Source: a bacterium
GTDB lineage: Bacteria; Elusimicrobiota; Elusimicrobia; UBA1565; UBA9628
Assembly: GCA_021796015.1 (NCBI GenBank)
Contig: JAJYOT010000004.1
Span: 1-57,087, forward strand
Length of the DNA stretch: 57,087 nt
Direction of reading: 5' to 3'
Shown here: piece by piece, positions 17,159-24,270 of the stretch
Numbering within the stretch: position 1 is the first letter of the stretch
How the letters are laid out: every line of letters starts with the position of its first letter
Notes under the pieces: generated by a model
What the model was told of the DNA's origin: nothing
What the model saw: the letters and a program-made list of their open reading frames with translations, nothing else
Databases searched by the model: none
Translations under genes and position numbers: made by a program

Positions 17159-20100
17159 CTATTGGTTTTTCAACCGCGATTGAAGCCAAGTCGACAAAGC
17201 TTGCGACTGGGCTTCTTTAAAGCGGACCCCGATTTCAAGCGACTCCAAGGTCTGGCTTATTTGTTTGTCGGCGCCCTCAAGCTGATGCTCCGGTTGAGCA
17301 AAGAAAGCTTTCACCTCCGCGAGCCACTCGCGAGACCACAGATTGGAAAGAGAACCGATTATTCTCAAGGCCCCGAGGCCGCCGGCTTTTTTCAAAAAAT
17401 CGGTCCAATGGCCTTCAAGAAATTTCCAAGCCGCGCCTTGAACGTCATTATTGGCCAAAAGTCCGCTGACCGATTTCCAGGAATCCTGACCGCGAATTTC
17501 GTCGGTCAAACTCATTTGAAGAAGTTGCTGGGCCAAGGCATCTTGTTTAAAATCGGTCATCGCCATCTGGAAATTGTTTCTCTCTTCCGGCGTTTTGGCC
17601 GCATCCATTTTCTGGCGATACTCCTCAAAGCGCGCCTGGTCTCCGGCCTCGGCCCCAAGACCCAAAACAGCGCCGACCAAGGAAGGATCAAGAGTGTTGG
17701 GATCCTTTAGATATTGATTAAGCCGGTCCTGAATTTGAGCGGAAAGTTCCGGCGTCGGCGCGATTTTGCCCAAGGCCGAAAGAACCGCCGCTCGGGAGTA
17801 TTTGACATCATCTGAATCGTTCGGGCTTCCCCATCCCAATTTTTGCCAATGGGGAAGTAAAATTCCCTGAGCCCACTTTTGCATTAAGGGCCGGTCCTGG
17901 GGATTGGTCAAATCATCGTTTATCGTTAACAAATAACTGGTAATGTCGCGCAAAACGATGCGACTGTCGTCGGTCTTAAGTTTTTCAAGCGCGTCAAGAA
18001 AAACAGAGAGAGGAACATCTCCGGCCTTGGCCTGGGCCCATAAATCATTGAGAAAACCCGAACGCTCAATCGGCGTCAAATCTTGGATGGAATTTTCAAG
18101 CGAGCCTTGAAGCTTTGAATCCAAGGCGGTCCGGTAAAAACCGGTTTGGTCCTGATTGGCGTAAACCCACTCAACCGCGCCGCGCGAGGGAAGGCTGAGC
18201 GTCATGCTTTTTTCCTTTAAATTCACGCGATAGGAATGAATGCCGGATGAGTCCTTGTATTTAAGCACGACCGGGATGTTCCAAACAGAATCTCCGCTTT
18301 CGGCTTGCCCGTGCGCGGAAAAAGGGCGTTGGGATAACCCAATCGTACGATTGTCCGCGGAAAGAGAAGAAACGCTCACCAAGGGATAACCTGGAATCGT
18401 AATCCAGTCGTTAGCGATGGCCGCGACGTCCTCGCCCGAGGCTTCAGACAACTCCCGCCACAAATCCTCTTTATCGGTATTTTGATATTGATACTTCGTC
18501 AGATAATCATGAAGGCCTTTTCTGAAATTTTCGTCTCCCAAATAGTTCTCAAGCATCCTTAAGAAAGCCCCGCCCTTGTTGTAGGTCAGCGCGTCAAACA
18601 TCCCCACCGCCTGCTGCGGAGAGGAAACCTTGGAAAATATCGGGCGCGTATTTCTCAAGGAATCAACCGCCAAGGCCGAGCGCGTCTGTCCCAAAAAATC
18701 CTCCCAGATGTGCCAGTCGGGATGACGCTCGCTGATGGTCTTGTAAGACCTAAAATCGGCGAAAGCCTCGTTTAAAAAAAGCCCGTCCCACCACTTCATC
18801 GTGACTAAATCTCCAAACCACAAATGTTCCTGTTCGTGATCGACGGTGATGCCGACGTTTTTCTTAACCCCCAAGGATGTTCGAGCGTCGGTAAAAATGG
18901 CGGCGTCTCTAAAGAAAATGGCCCCCCAATTTTCCATCGCGCCCGCGTCGAAATCGGGAACCGCGACCAAATCCAATTTAGGAAGCGGGTAATTGACGCC
19001 GTAATATTCGTTTAAGTGGAGCAAGTTCGCCGCGGCTTCATTAAGAGCGAAGTCTACCTGACCCATGTCCTCGGGTCTAGCCCAAACGCGAACTAAGGTT
19101 TTGCCCGCCATTTTACTTTTTGAATCAAGCCGGGCGACCGCCAAGGCCAATAGATAAGTCGACATTTTGGGAGACTCAGCAAAAGACACGGTCTGAAGAC
19201 TCCCGTTTTCCGCGCGTGAAAGGTCCGGCATATTGGAGACAATCGATAAGTCTTTCGGAGCCGTCACGGTCAGTTTAAATTTTGCCTTGAAAAACGGCTC
19301 ATCCCAGGAGGGAAACATTCTTCGCGCGTCCGCCGCCTCGAATTGGCTAAAAGCGTAATTTTCCTCCTTGCCATTGTGCCTGGCCCGGGACAAATAAAGG
19401 CCTTTTAGGTTTTGATTGAGCTTGGCTGAATAGCGAAAGCCAAGCGACAGCGGTCCCAAGGGAAGCGCCTTTCCGGCGTCAATGGTCAATATTTGTTTTT
19501 CTTGGTCAAAATGAATCTGGTTTTGAGGAACCACGGCGTCGTTTAAACGAACCTCGGAAATATCCATGTCCGCGGCGTTAAGAACAATTTTGTCCGTCTC
19601 TTTTTTGACGACGGCTTGAACCCTTGCCTCACCCGAAAACTGCTGGGTTTCCGGAGTAACGTTTAGTTTAAGGTCATAAGTCTCAGGCATGATATTGGTC
19701 GGAAGCTGCCCTGGATAAGCCTCTTCCAATACCGGCTGAAAATGTCCGAAATTCAAAGCAGGAGTCCCTTCGTCATTTTGCGCAAGAAGACGCCCGCTTC
19801 CAGCCCAATGATCAAAGAGGCGTCCCAAACGGTCGAAAGCGTGATCCGGAGAAACGAGTTTCTTAACATTATTACTAAGAGAACGCGCTTTTTTCTTAAA
19901 AGAACGTACCGCCGCGAAAATTCGGGAACCGGAAGAATCTGGAGACGCCTCGGGGTTCTGCCGAGCCGTTAAAGAAGGTTTTTCCGCTGTCTTGTTCGCG
20001 TTTGAACTTTCAACGGATTCTTGCGGCGCGCTTGTCTTAATTTGTTGTTGGACATTCGCATCATCTTGGCTTAAAATCACATTTTGATCCGGCAAGACGC

Positions 20101-20266
20101 TTAAAACTCCATTTTGTTCGGAAACGGATAAATCTTGAGACTGAATCTCTATGGGAGCGCCTTGAAGGGAAGATTCGATTTTGACCGACTCTTGCGCCGC
20201 AAAAGAATGCGCCGAAACAAAAATTCCCGGCAAGACACTAAGTAAAGAGTAAGGCTTCCTCGGCAT
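17159..20266 (-). CDS. secreted M1 family zinc aminopeptidase
   Basis: The 1035-residue protein has an N-terminal signal peptide (ending VSAHSFAA), a polar region to about residue 190, and an M1 aminopeptidase body with the exopeptidase motif GAMENWG and the zinc site HEQEH with its distal Glu in NEAFADF. A long helical ERAP1_C-like domain follows. It trims N-terminal residues from peptides, probably in the periplasm. The start ATG has AAAGGAG 7 nt upstream. That Shine-Dalgarno lies in one arm of a 9-bp inverted repeat (20271-20301). Confidence 0.93.
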   Translation of the reverse strand: MPRKPYSLLSVLPGIFVSAHSFAAQESVKIESSLQGAPIEIQSQDLSVSEQNGVLSVLPDQNVILSQDDANVQQQIKTSAPQESVESSNANKTAEKPSLTARQNPEASPDSSGSRIFAAVRSFKKKARSLSNNVKKLVSPDHAFDRLGRLFDHWAGSGRLLAQNDEGTPALNFGHFQPVLEEAYPGQLPTNIMPETYDLKLNVTPETQQFSGEARVQAVVKKETDKIVLNAADMDISEVRLNDAVVPQNQIHFDQEKQILTIDAGKALPLGPLSLGFRYSAKLNQNLKGLYLSRARHNGKEENYAFSQFEAADARRMFPSWDEPFFKAKFKLTVTAPKDLSIVSNMPDLSRAENGSLQTVSFAESPKMSTYLLALAVARLDSKSKMAGKTLVRVWARPEDMGQVDFALNEAAANLLHLNEYYGVNYPLPKLDLVAVPDFDAGAMENWGAIFFRDAAIFTDARTSLGVKKNVGITVDHEQEHLWFGDLVTMKWWDGLFLNEAFADFRSYKTISERHPDWHIWEDFLGQTRSALAVDSLRNTRPIFSKVSSPQQAVGMFDALTYNKGGAFLRMLENYLGDENFRKGLHDYLTKYQYQNTDKEDLWRELSEASGEDVAAIANDWITIPGYPLVSVSSLSADNRTIGLSQRPFSAHGQAESGDSVWNIPVVLKYKDSSGIHSYRVNLKEKSMTLSLPSRGAVEWVYANQDQTGFYRTALDSKLQGSLENSIQDLTPIERSGFLNDLWAQAKAGDVPLSVFLDALEKLKTDDSRIVLRDITSYLLTINDDLTNPQDRPLMQKWAQGILLPHWQKLGWGSPNDSDDVKYSRAAVLSALGKIAPTPELSAQIQDRLNQYLKDPNTLDPSLVGAVLGLGAEAGDQARFEEYRQKMDAAKTPEERNNFQMAMTDFKQDALAQQLLQMSLTDEIRGQDSWKSVSGLLANNDVQGAAWKFLEGHWTDFLKKAGGLGALRIIGSLSNLWSREWLAEVKAFFAQPEHQLEGADKQISQTLESLEIGVRFKEAQSQALSTWLQSRLKNQ

Positions 20267-20270
20267 AGAA

Positions 20271-20301
20271 ATTCTCCTTTATTTTATTTTACAAGGAGAA
20301 T
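20271..20301 (-). promoter_or_regulatory. 9-bp inverted repeat covering the aminopeptidase ribosome-binding site
   Basis: On the minus strand ATTCTCCTT, a 13-nt AT-rich loop, then AAGGAGAAT; the second arm contains the Shine-Dalgarno. If transcribed whole it would hide the ribosome-binding site. A TAAAAT inside the loop could instead be the -10 of the gene, in which case the upstream arm would not be in the mRNA. Confidence 0.5.
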
Positions 20302-20314
20302 CAGAAGTTTGCCT

Positions 20315-20352
20315 GGGCCTAAAGGCCTAGAAGCAAACCGGCAAAGGACCTA
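20315..20352. repeat. intergenic GGYC-UAAA-GRCC hairpin repeat, copy A
   Basis: 38 bp, 30 of them identical to 26943-26980. The hairpin GGCC-TAAA-GGCC here corresponds to GGTC-TAAA-GACC in the other copy, a compensatory base-pair change. Both end in AAAGGACCTA and both lie upstream of a minus-strand protease gene. Confidence 0.65.
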
Positions 20353-21795
20353 TTTCAGAAGTTCCTTGAGAGTCCAGTGCAAAGCCCAAGAGACGGCGCG
20401 CTTTCTGACCACTTCGCGATCGCCCGATAAACGCAACTCGCGCGCAAACGGCTTTGAAGCAAACCCCGAAAAGCCCACATAAACCAGTCCCACGGGTTTT
20501 TTTGCGCTTCCTCCGCCCGGGCCGGCGATTCCGGTAACGGAAACCCCCAAGGACGAATTCATTTTTTGGCGCACGCCTTCCGCCATTTCAACCGCGCATT
20601 GAGATGAGACCGCCCCAAAGCGCGAGAGAGTTTTCGGAGAAACTCCTAAAAATTCTTTTTTTATATCGTTGGAGTAAGAAATAATTCCGCCGCGAAAATA
20701 ATTTGAACTTCCAGGGACAGACGTTAGTCTTGAGGATACCCCCCCGGCCGTGCATGATTCGGCGACAGCCAAGGTTTTTTTCTTCCGCAAAAGCGCCCGT
20801 CCCAAAGCGGTTTCAAGGGTGTCGTCGCCTTCTCCAAAAACAAACGGGCCGATTTTTTGCAAGATCGCCGTCTTTACTTTTCGCATCGTTTGATTCGCTT
20901 TTTTGGCTGTTTTGCCTTTTACGGAGACGTGAAAATCAACCTGGGCCGAAAGCCCTAAGATTGTAAATTGGGCCTGGTCTTTAAACGCGCGCACAACCGA
21001 GGACAATTTTTCATCCGCCACCGACTCGGAAATTCCGGATAAATGCAAGATCAATTGTTCGGCAAAAAGATTTCGTCCATAAAGAGAATTCAAGCGGGGT
21101 AAGACGACGCCTTCAAACAAGGGAGACATTTCAACGAAAGGACCGGGCAAAAGAAAAAGCGATTGCGGAATATCAGTCTTACGTGGAATTTTCAGCATTT
21201 GACCGGGGGCCGACCCCCGGGGATTATCGATTATCTCGGCGCCTTTGAGTACATAAGCCTGTTTTTTATTCTCTTTTGGAATAGGAAGCCTAAAGCGTGA
21301 AAAACGAGCCTTGATTTTCTTAAAGATATCCGGATGATAAACTAAGGGCCTTGCTAAAGCCGCGGAAGCCGCTTCTCGGGTTAGATCGTCGAAGGTCGGT
21401 CCCAAGCCTCCGCAAACGATTAACGCGTCGGAATGGAGCGACCAATCTCGAATAGACAAGGCAATCGCCGCTTGATCGTCGGGAACGGTGGTTGCCCGAA
21501 CGACGGAAAAACCCGCGTTTTTTAGGCGCAAGCACAAATAATTCTGATGAGTGTTCGGACGTCCTTCAAGAAGCTCGCTTCCGGTAAATAGAATCTCAAT
21601 TCGAGGGTCGTGTTTACGGGTAAATATTCGGCGTTTTTTCGTCACACCGGCGAAAGCCGGTGTCCAGACTCCCGTGTAGACGGAATATTGGCCGCGGAAG
21701 CGGGCAGGACGGAAACGTTCGGTCTGGATTGCGGCTTGCGCCGCAATGACCGGCAGCGGTTTCACCGAATGTTTACGTTTACGGAAATCGTTCAC
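20350..21795 (-). CDS. cinA: CinA-like protein (nicotinamide mononucleotide deamidase/ADP-ribose pyrophosphatase family)
   Basis: The body has an N-terminal MoCF-like domain (ILFTGSELLEGRPNTHQNYL, VCGGLGPTFDDLTRE) and a C-terminal CinA amidase domain (LAVAESCTAGGVSSRLTSVPGSS, GVSVTGIAGPGGG). The family deamidates NMN for NAD recycling. The GTG start overlaps the DUF3467 stop (GTGA). Residues ~8-61 are foreign: they are encoded by a 159-bp palindromic repeat flanked by TGTTTACG copies. Removing it gives MNDFRKRKHDPRIEILFTG in frame. A secondary GTG inside the insert could also be used. Confidence 0.9.
   Translation of the reverse strand: MNDFRKRKHSVKPLPVIAAQAAIQTERFRPARFRGQYSVYTGVWTPAFAGVTKKRRIFTRKHDPRIEILFTGSELLEGRPNTHQNYLCLRLKNAGFSVVRATTVPDDQAAIALSIRDWSLHSDALIVCGGLGPTFDDLTREAASAALARPLVYHPDIFKKIKARFSRFRLPIPKENKKQAYVLKGAEIIDNPRGSAPGQMLKIPRKTDIPQSLFLLPGPFVEMSPLFEGVVLPRLNSLYGRNLFAEQLILHLSGISESVADEKLSSVVRAFKDQAQFTILGLSAQVDFHVSVKGKTAKKANQTMRKVKTAILQKIGPFVFGEGDDTLETALGRALLRKKKTLAVAESCTAGGVSSRLTSVPGSSNYFRGGIISYSNDIKKEFLGVSPKTLSRFGAVSSQCAVEMAEGVRQKMNSSLGVSVTGIAGPGGGSAKKPVGLVYVGFSGFASKPFARELRLSGDREVVRKRAVSWALHWTLKELLK
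21611..21777. mobile_element. MITE/REP-like element inserted in frame in cinA, with 8-bp target duplication
   Basis: Direct repeats TGTTTACG at 21611-21618 and 21770-21777 enclose a compound palindrome: ACACCGGC-GAAA-GCCGGTGT (21644-21663), a 7-bp stem TCCAGAC/GTCTGGA, and ATTGCGGC-TTGC-GCCGCAAT (21728-21747). Near the ends lie ATTCGG and CCGAAT as short inverted repeats. The distance between the duplications is 159 bp, exactly 53 codons. The hairpin arms resemble the widespread REP family read as CxAxAGxQ...WxPAFAGxT; here WTPAFAGVT is visible. No transposase is present. Confidence 0.75.
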
Positions 21796-22100
21796 TGGTA
21801 AAACGCGGAAGATTTGGAGGGTGCGGGGTTTTGACCGGCCTTAATCGGCCCAAAGCGCGCTTCATATTTTTCGATATTATCTTTAAGCGCCCACAAAAAT
21901 CTTTTGGCATGAACGGGAGAAGAAATAATTCTGGACAAAACCTTGGTCTTAGGAGACTGGGGCTGTAAAAGCAAAAAGTCAAAAAAGAATTCCGTCTCGC
22001 TGTGCGCGACCAGCGCGAGATTGGCATAGGCTCCCCGAGCCGTCGCCTCGTCTATTTCAATCTGGATTTGTTGAGGCTGAACTTTATCTCCGTTTTCCAT
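21792..22100 (-). CDS. DUF3467 domain protein
   Basis: The 102-residue protein matches DUF3467: IDEATARGAYANLALVAHS, EFFFDFLLLQP, RIISSPVHAKRFLWALKDNI. Function is unknown; members are small soluble proteins found across many phyla. It is 13 nt downstream of the SurA-N gene and overlaps the cinA start by 4 nt. Confidence 0.85.
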   Translation of the reverse strand: MENGDKVQPQQIQIEIDEATARGAYANLALVAHSETEFFFDFLLLQPQSPKTKVLSRIISSPVHAKRFLWALKDNIEKYEARFGPIKAGQNPAPSKSSAFYQ

Positions 22101-22113
22101 AACAGTCCCGAAT

Positions 22114-22818
22114 TTACGCGCCGGATTCCCTTTGTTTGAGATAGCTGCGAATAGGAATTTGGGTGACCAGTTGACGTAAATAGTAATTCAAAATATCCAA
22201 AGCTTGAGCTTGCCTCAGCTGATCGGCAAATTTCGCTCTATCCTTGGCGTAGCCTTTCAAGGTCCCTTTATGTTCGCGGGCGTAAGCCTCTCGAACTTCT
22301 CCCGGAACCAGTTTAACGGACTGATAAATCATCTGCTTAAACAAAGAAGAGAGCAGCTGCCTTTTACGCATTTTCTCATAAGCCTTGGGGGAATCGTGAT
22401 AGACGCTTCGAACCGCGTAAAAATAAAGTTGCTGGTTAAAAGCCCCGTCATGCTGAAAAGCGGGAGTACTTTCGATATCGTCGGCTAATTGTTGACTGGT
22501 AATGCGAAGCCCCATTTTCTTAGCTTGTCTCGCCAAAAGATATTCGACAATCATGTCCCGAAGCATTTCCTGTTTAATCTGGCCCAAAACCTGGTCGCTG
22601 ACGTCGGTTCCACGGTTTCTAAGAGCGTCGGCGTATTGATTGACCCGCGCGGTAAAAATGGAATAAGGGATTTTAGTCGAGCCCACCGAAGCGACGGCAT
22701 CAGAAGAATCATTTGAGGTCAACAAATATCCGCCCAGGCCGACAAAGGTCCCGATTAAAAAAATCGCGACCGTTCCGATAAACAAAGGTTTCTGATAACG
22801 GCTGAACCAAGAAATCAT
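22114..22818 (-). CDS. membrane-anchored SurA N-terminal domain protein (PpiD-like, no PPIase domain)
   Basis: The 234-residue protein has a membrane helix at about 13-34 (LFIGTVAIFLIGTFVGLGGYLL) followed by a SurA-N fold (VGSTKIPYSIFTARVNQYADAL ... QEMLRDMIVEYLLARQAKKMG). PpiD and SurA chaperone outer-membrane proteins, but the parvulin domain is absent here, so chaperone-only function is likely. AAGGAGC lies just before the ATG. It follows bactofilin in an envelope gene set. Confidence 0.75.
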   Translation of the reverse strand: MISWFSRYQKPLFIGTVAIFLIGTFVGLGGYLLTSNDSSDAVASVGSTKIPYSIFTARVNQYADALRNRGTDVSDQVLGQIKQEMLRDMIVEYLLARQAKKMGLRITSQQLADDIESTPAFQHDGAFNQQLYFYAVRSVYHDSPKAYEKMRKRQLLSSLFKQMIYQSVKLVPGEVREAYAREHKGTLKGYAKDRAKFADQLRQAQALDILNYYLRQLVTQIPIRSYLKQRESGA

Positions 22819-22829
22819 TTTTGCTCCTT

Positions 22830-23243
22830 TTATTCCTTACCGGCCGGCACGGGAGGAACCGGCGGCGCGTTCTTATGAACTTTTCTCTGGTGTTCCTGCC
22901 CCATGACGACAGACCCTTCCAAAACGGCTCCCTCTTCAACTTTTAATTTTTGAGTTCGGATATTTCCAACGAGGCGAGCTTGGGAAAAAAGTTCTATTGA
23001 GTGAGTCGCAGACACATCTCCCTCAATGGTTCCGGCCAAAACCAAACTCTCGGCGGCGACGTTTCCCTTGATGCGGCCCTTGGGGCCAACTTCCACTCGA
23101 ATGGCGTCGGTCACATCCCCTTCAACGACACCCTCAATTCTAAGAGAGCATTTCGCCGACAACACTCCGTGAAAATAAGCCTCTTCGCTGATTAAAGTCA
23201 TCGCTCCTGAAGAGGAGTCCAAGCTCATGGTTTTACCGAACAT
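22830..23243 (-). CDS. bactofilin
   Basis: The 137-residue protein has the right-handed beta-helix repeat pattern of bactofilins (LRIEGVVEGDVTDAIRVEVG, RIKGNVAAESLVLAGTIEGD) with short flexible ends. Bactofilins self-assemble into non-nucleotide filaments at the inner membrane and often organise cell-wall hydrolases. It overlaps the upstream M23 peptidase gene by 11 nt, the same pairing as ccmA-csd1 in Helicobacter. A shape-setting module is the natural reading. Confidence 0.93.
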   Translation of the reverse strand: MFGKTMSLDSSSGAMTLISEEAYFHGVLSAKCSLRIEGVVEGDVTDAIRVEVGPKGRIKGNVAAESLVLAGTIEGDVSATHSIELFSQARLVGNIRTQKLKVEEGAVLEGSVVMGQEHQRKVHKNAPPVPPVPAGKE

Positions 23244-24222
23244 CGCTGTTATCTCCCTGTTCTTCTTTTAAGCCCGCGTGAATTTTAAGAAATCTCTGGG
23301 GGTTCACCGGATGGTTGTGAATGCGAACCTCGTAATGAAGATGAGCGCCCGTCGAACGCCCGGTCGTTCCCATATAAGCGATGAGTTGGCCGCGGCGCAC
23401 GTGTTGCCCCACACTAACTAAAATCTTCGAGGTATGTCCATAGACGGTGCTCACCCCGTAGCCGTGATCGATGAGAATCATCTGACCGTAGCCGTGAAAC
23501 CAGCCCGCTGCGCGAACCGTGCCGTCGGCGGTGGCGTAAATGAGAGTATCCGGACGGTTGGCAATATCGATGCCGGGATGAAACTCCGCTTGGTTTTCAC
23601 CATCGCCAAGACGCATGGGGTTAAAGCGATAACCAAAGAGAGAAGTAATGCGCCCTTCGGTCGGCCAAATATCGGGAGTCGCCCGGTAAAGACTGCGCTG
23701 ATTACTCATATACCAACCGATTTCTTGAAAGCTGGCAAGGCGTTTATAAGACTCTTCCCGAACTTTCGATATTTTATGGCGCCACTCGGGTAAGTTAATC
23801 GCCTCGGGACCTTCGAGCATGATTTGGCGAAGCCTCGCGCTGTCTTCGGCCGTAGGCCCTCCCACTCCGGAATAATCGTCGCGAGAGGCGCGTGGAGACA
23901 AATTAAGTAAAGTCCGCATCTCATGGTCGGTGGTCTCGGCCATGTTTAAAGCGACTTCAGATTTATCCATCTCTCTTGAGATAATGGCTAGTTTCGTGCG
24001 CAAAACCTCGTTGTCGCCCTTGGTGATCCAATAGTCCACGTGCCTTCCGACGATAAAGCAAGCCCACAAGGAAAACCCTGTCCACAAAGAGACGGCAAAC
24101 AAAAGAAAGGCCGTCGTACACTGCCAGCGAAAGGTGCGGTTTCCGCCGGAAGGAACGGCCAAAAAAGTCACGGGCCGATTAAAAAATCGGCTTAGTTTTT
24201 GCCTGAGCGAAGACATAAGCAT
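23233..24222 (-). CDS. M23 family metallopeptidase, membrane-anchored
   Basis: The 329-residue protein has one membrane helix at about 34-58, a helical stalk, and a C-terminal LytM/M23 domain with the zinc ligands HPGID and HLHYEVR plus GYGVSTVYGH. It cuts peptidoglycan peptides from the periplasmic side. The bactofilin overlap supports localised wall remodelling. Two ATGs compete: 24222 and 24216. A TATAAC at 24227-24232 would place the transcript start between them, which favours 24216. Confidence 0.92.
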   Translation of the reverse strand: MLMSSLRQKLSRFFNRPVTFLAVPSGGNRTFRWQCTTAFLLFAVSLWTGFSLWACFIVGRHVDYWITKGDNEVLRTKLAIISREMDKSEVALNMAETTDHEMRTLLNLSPRASRDDYSGVGGPTAEDSARLRQIMLEGPEAINLPEWRHKISKVREESYKRLASFQEIGWYMSNQRSLYRATPDIWPTEGRITSLFGYRFNPMRLGDGENQAEFHPGIDIANRPDTLIYATADGTVRAAGWFHGYGQMILIDHGYGVSTVYGHTSKILVSVGQHVRRGQLIAYMGTTGRSTGAHLHYEVRIHNHPVNPQRFLKIHAGLKEEQGDNSDVR

Positions 24223-24270
24223 CTATGTTATAACAGAACAAGGAAGGACTGTCAATAAGGCGCAGAGGCC

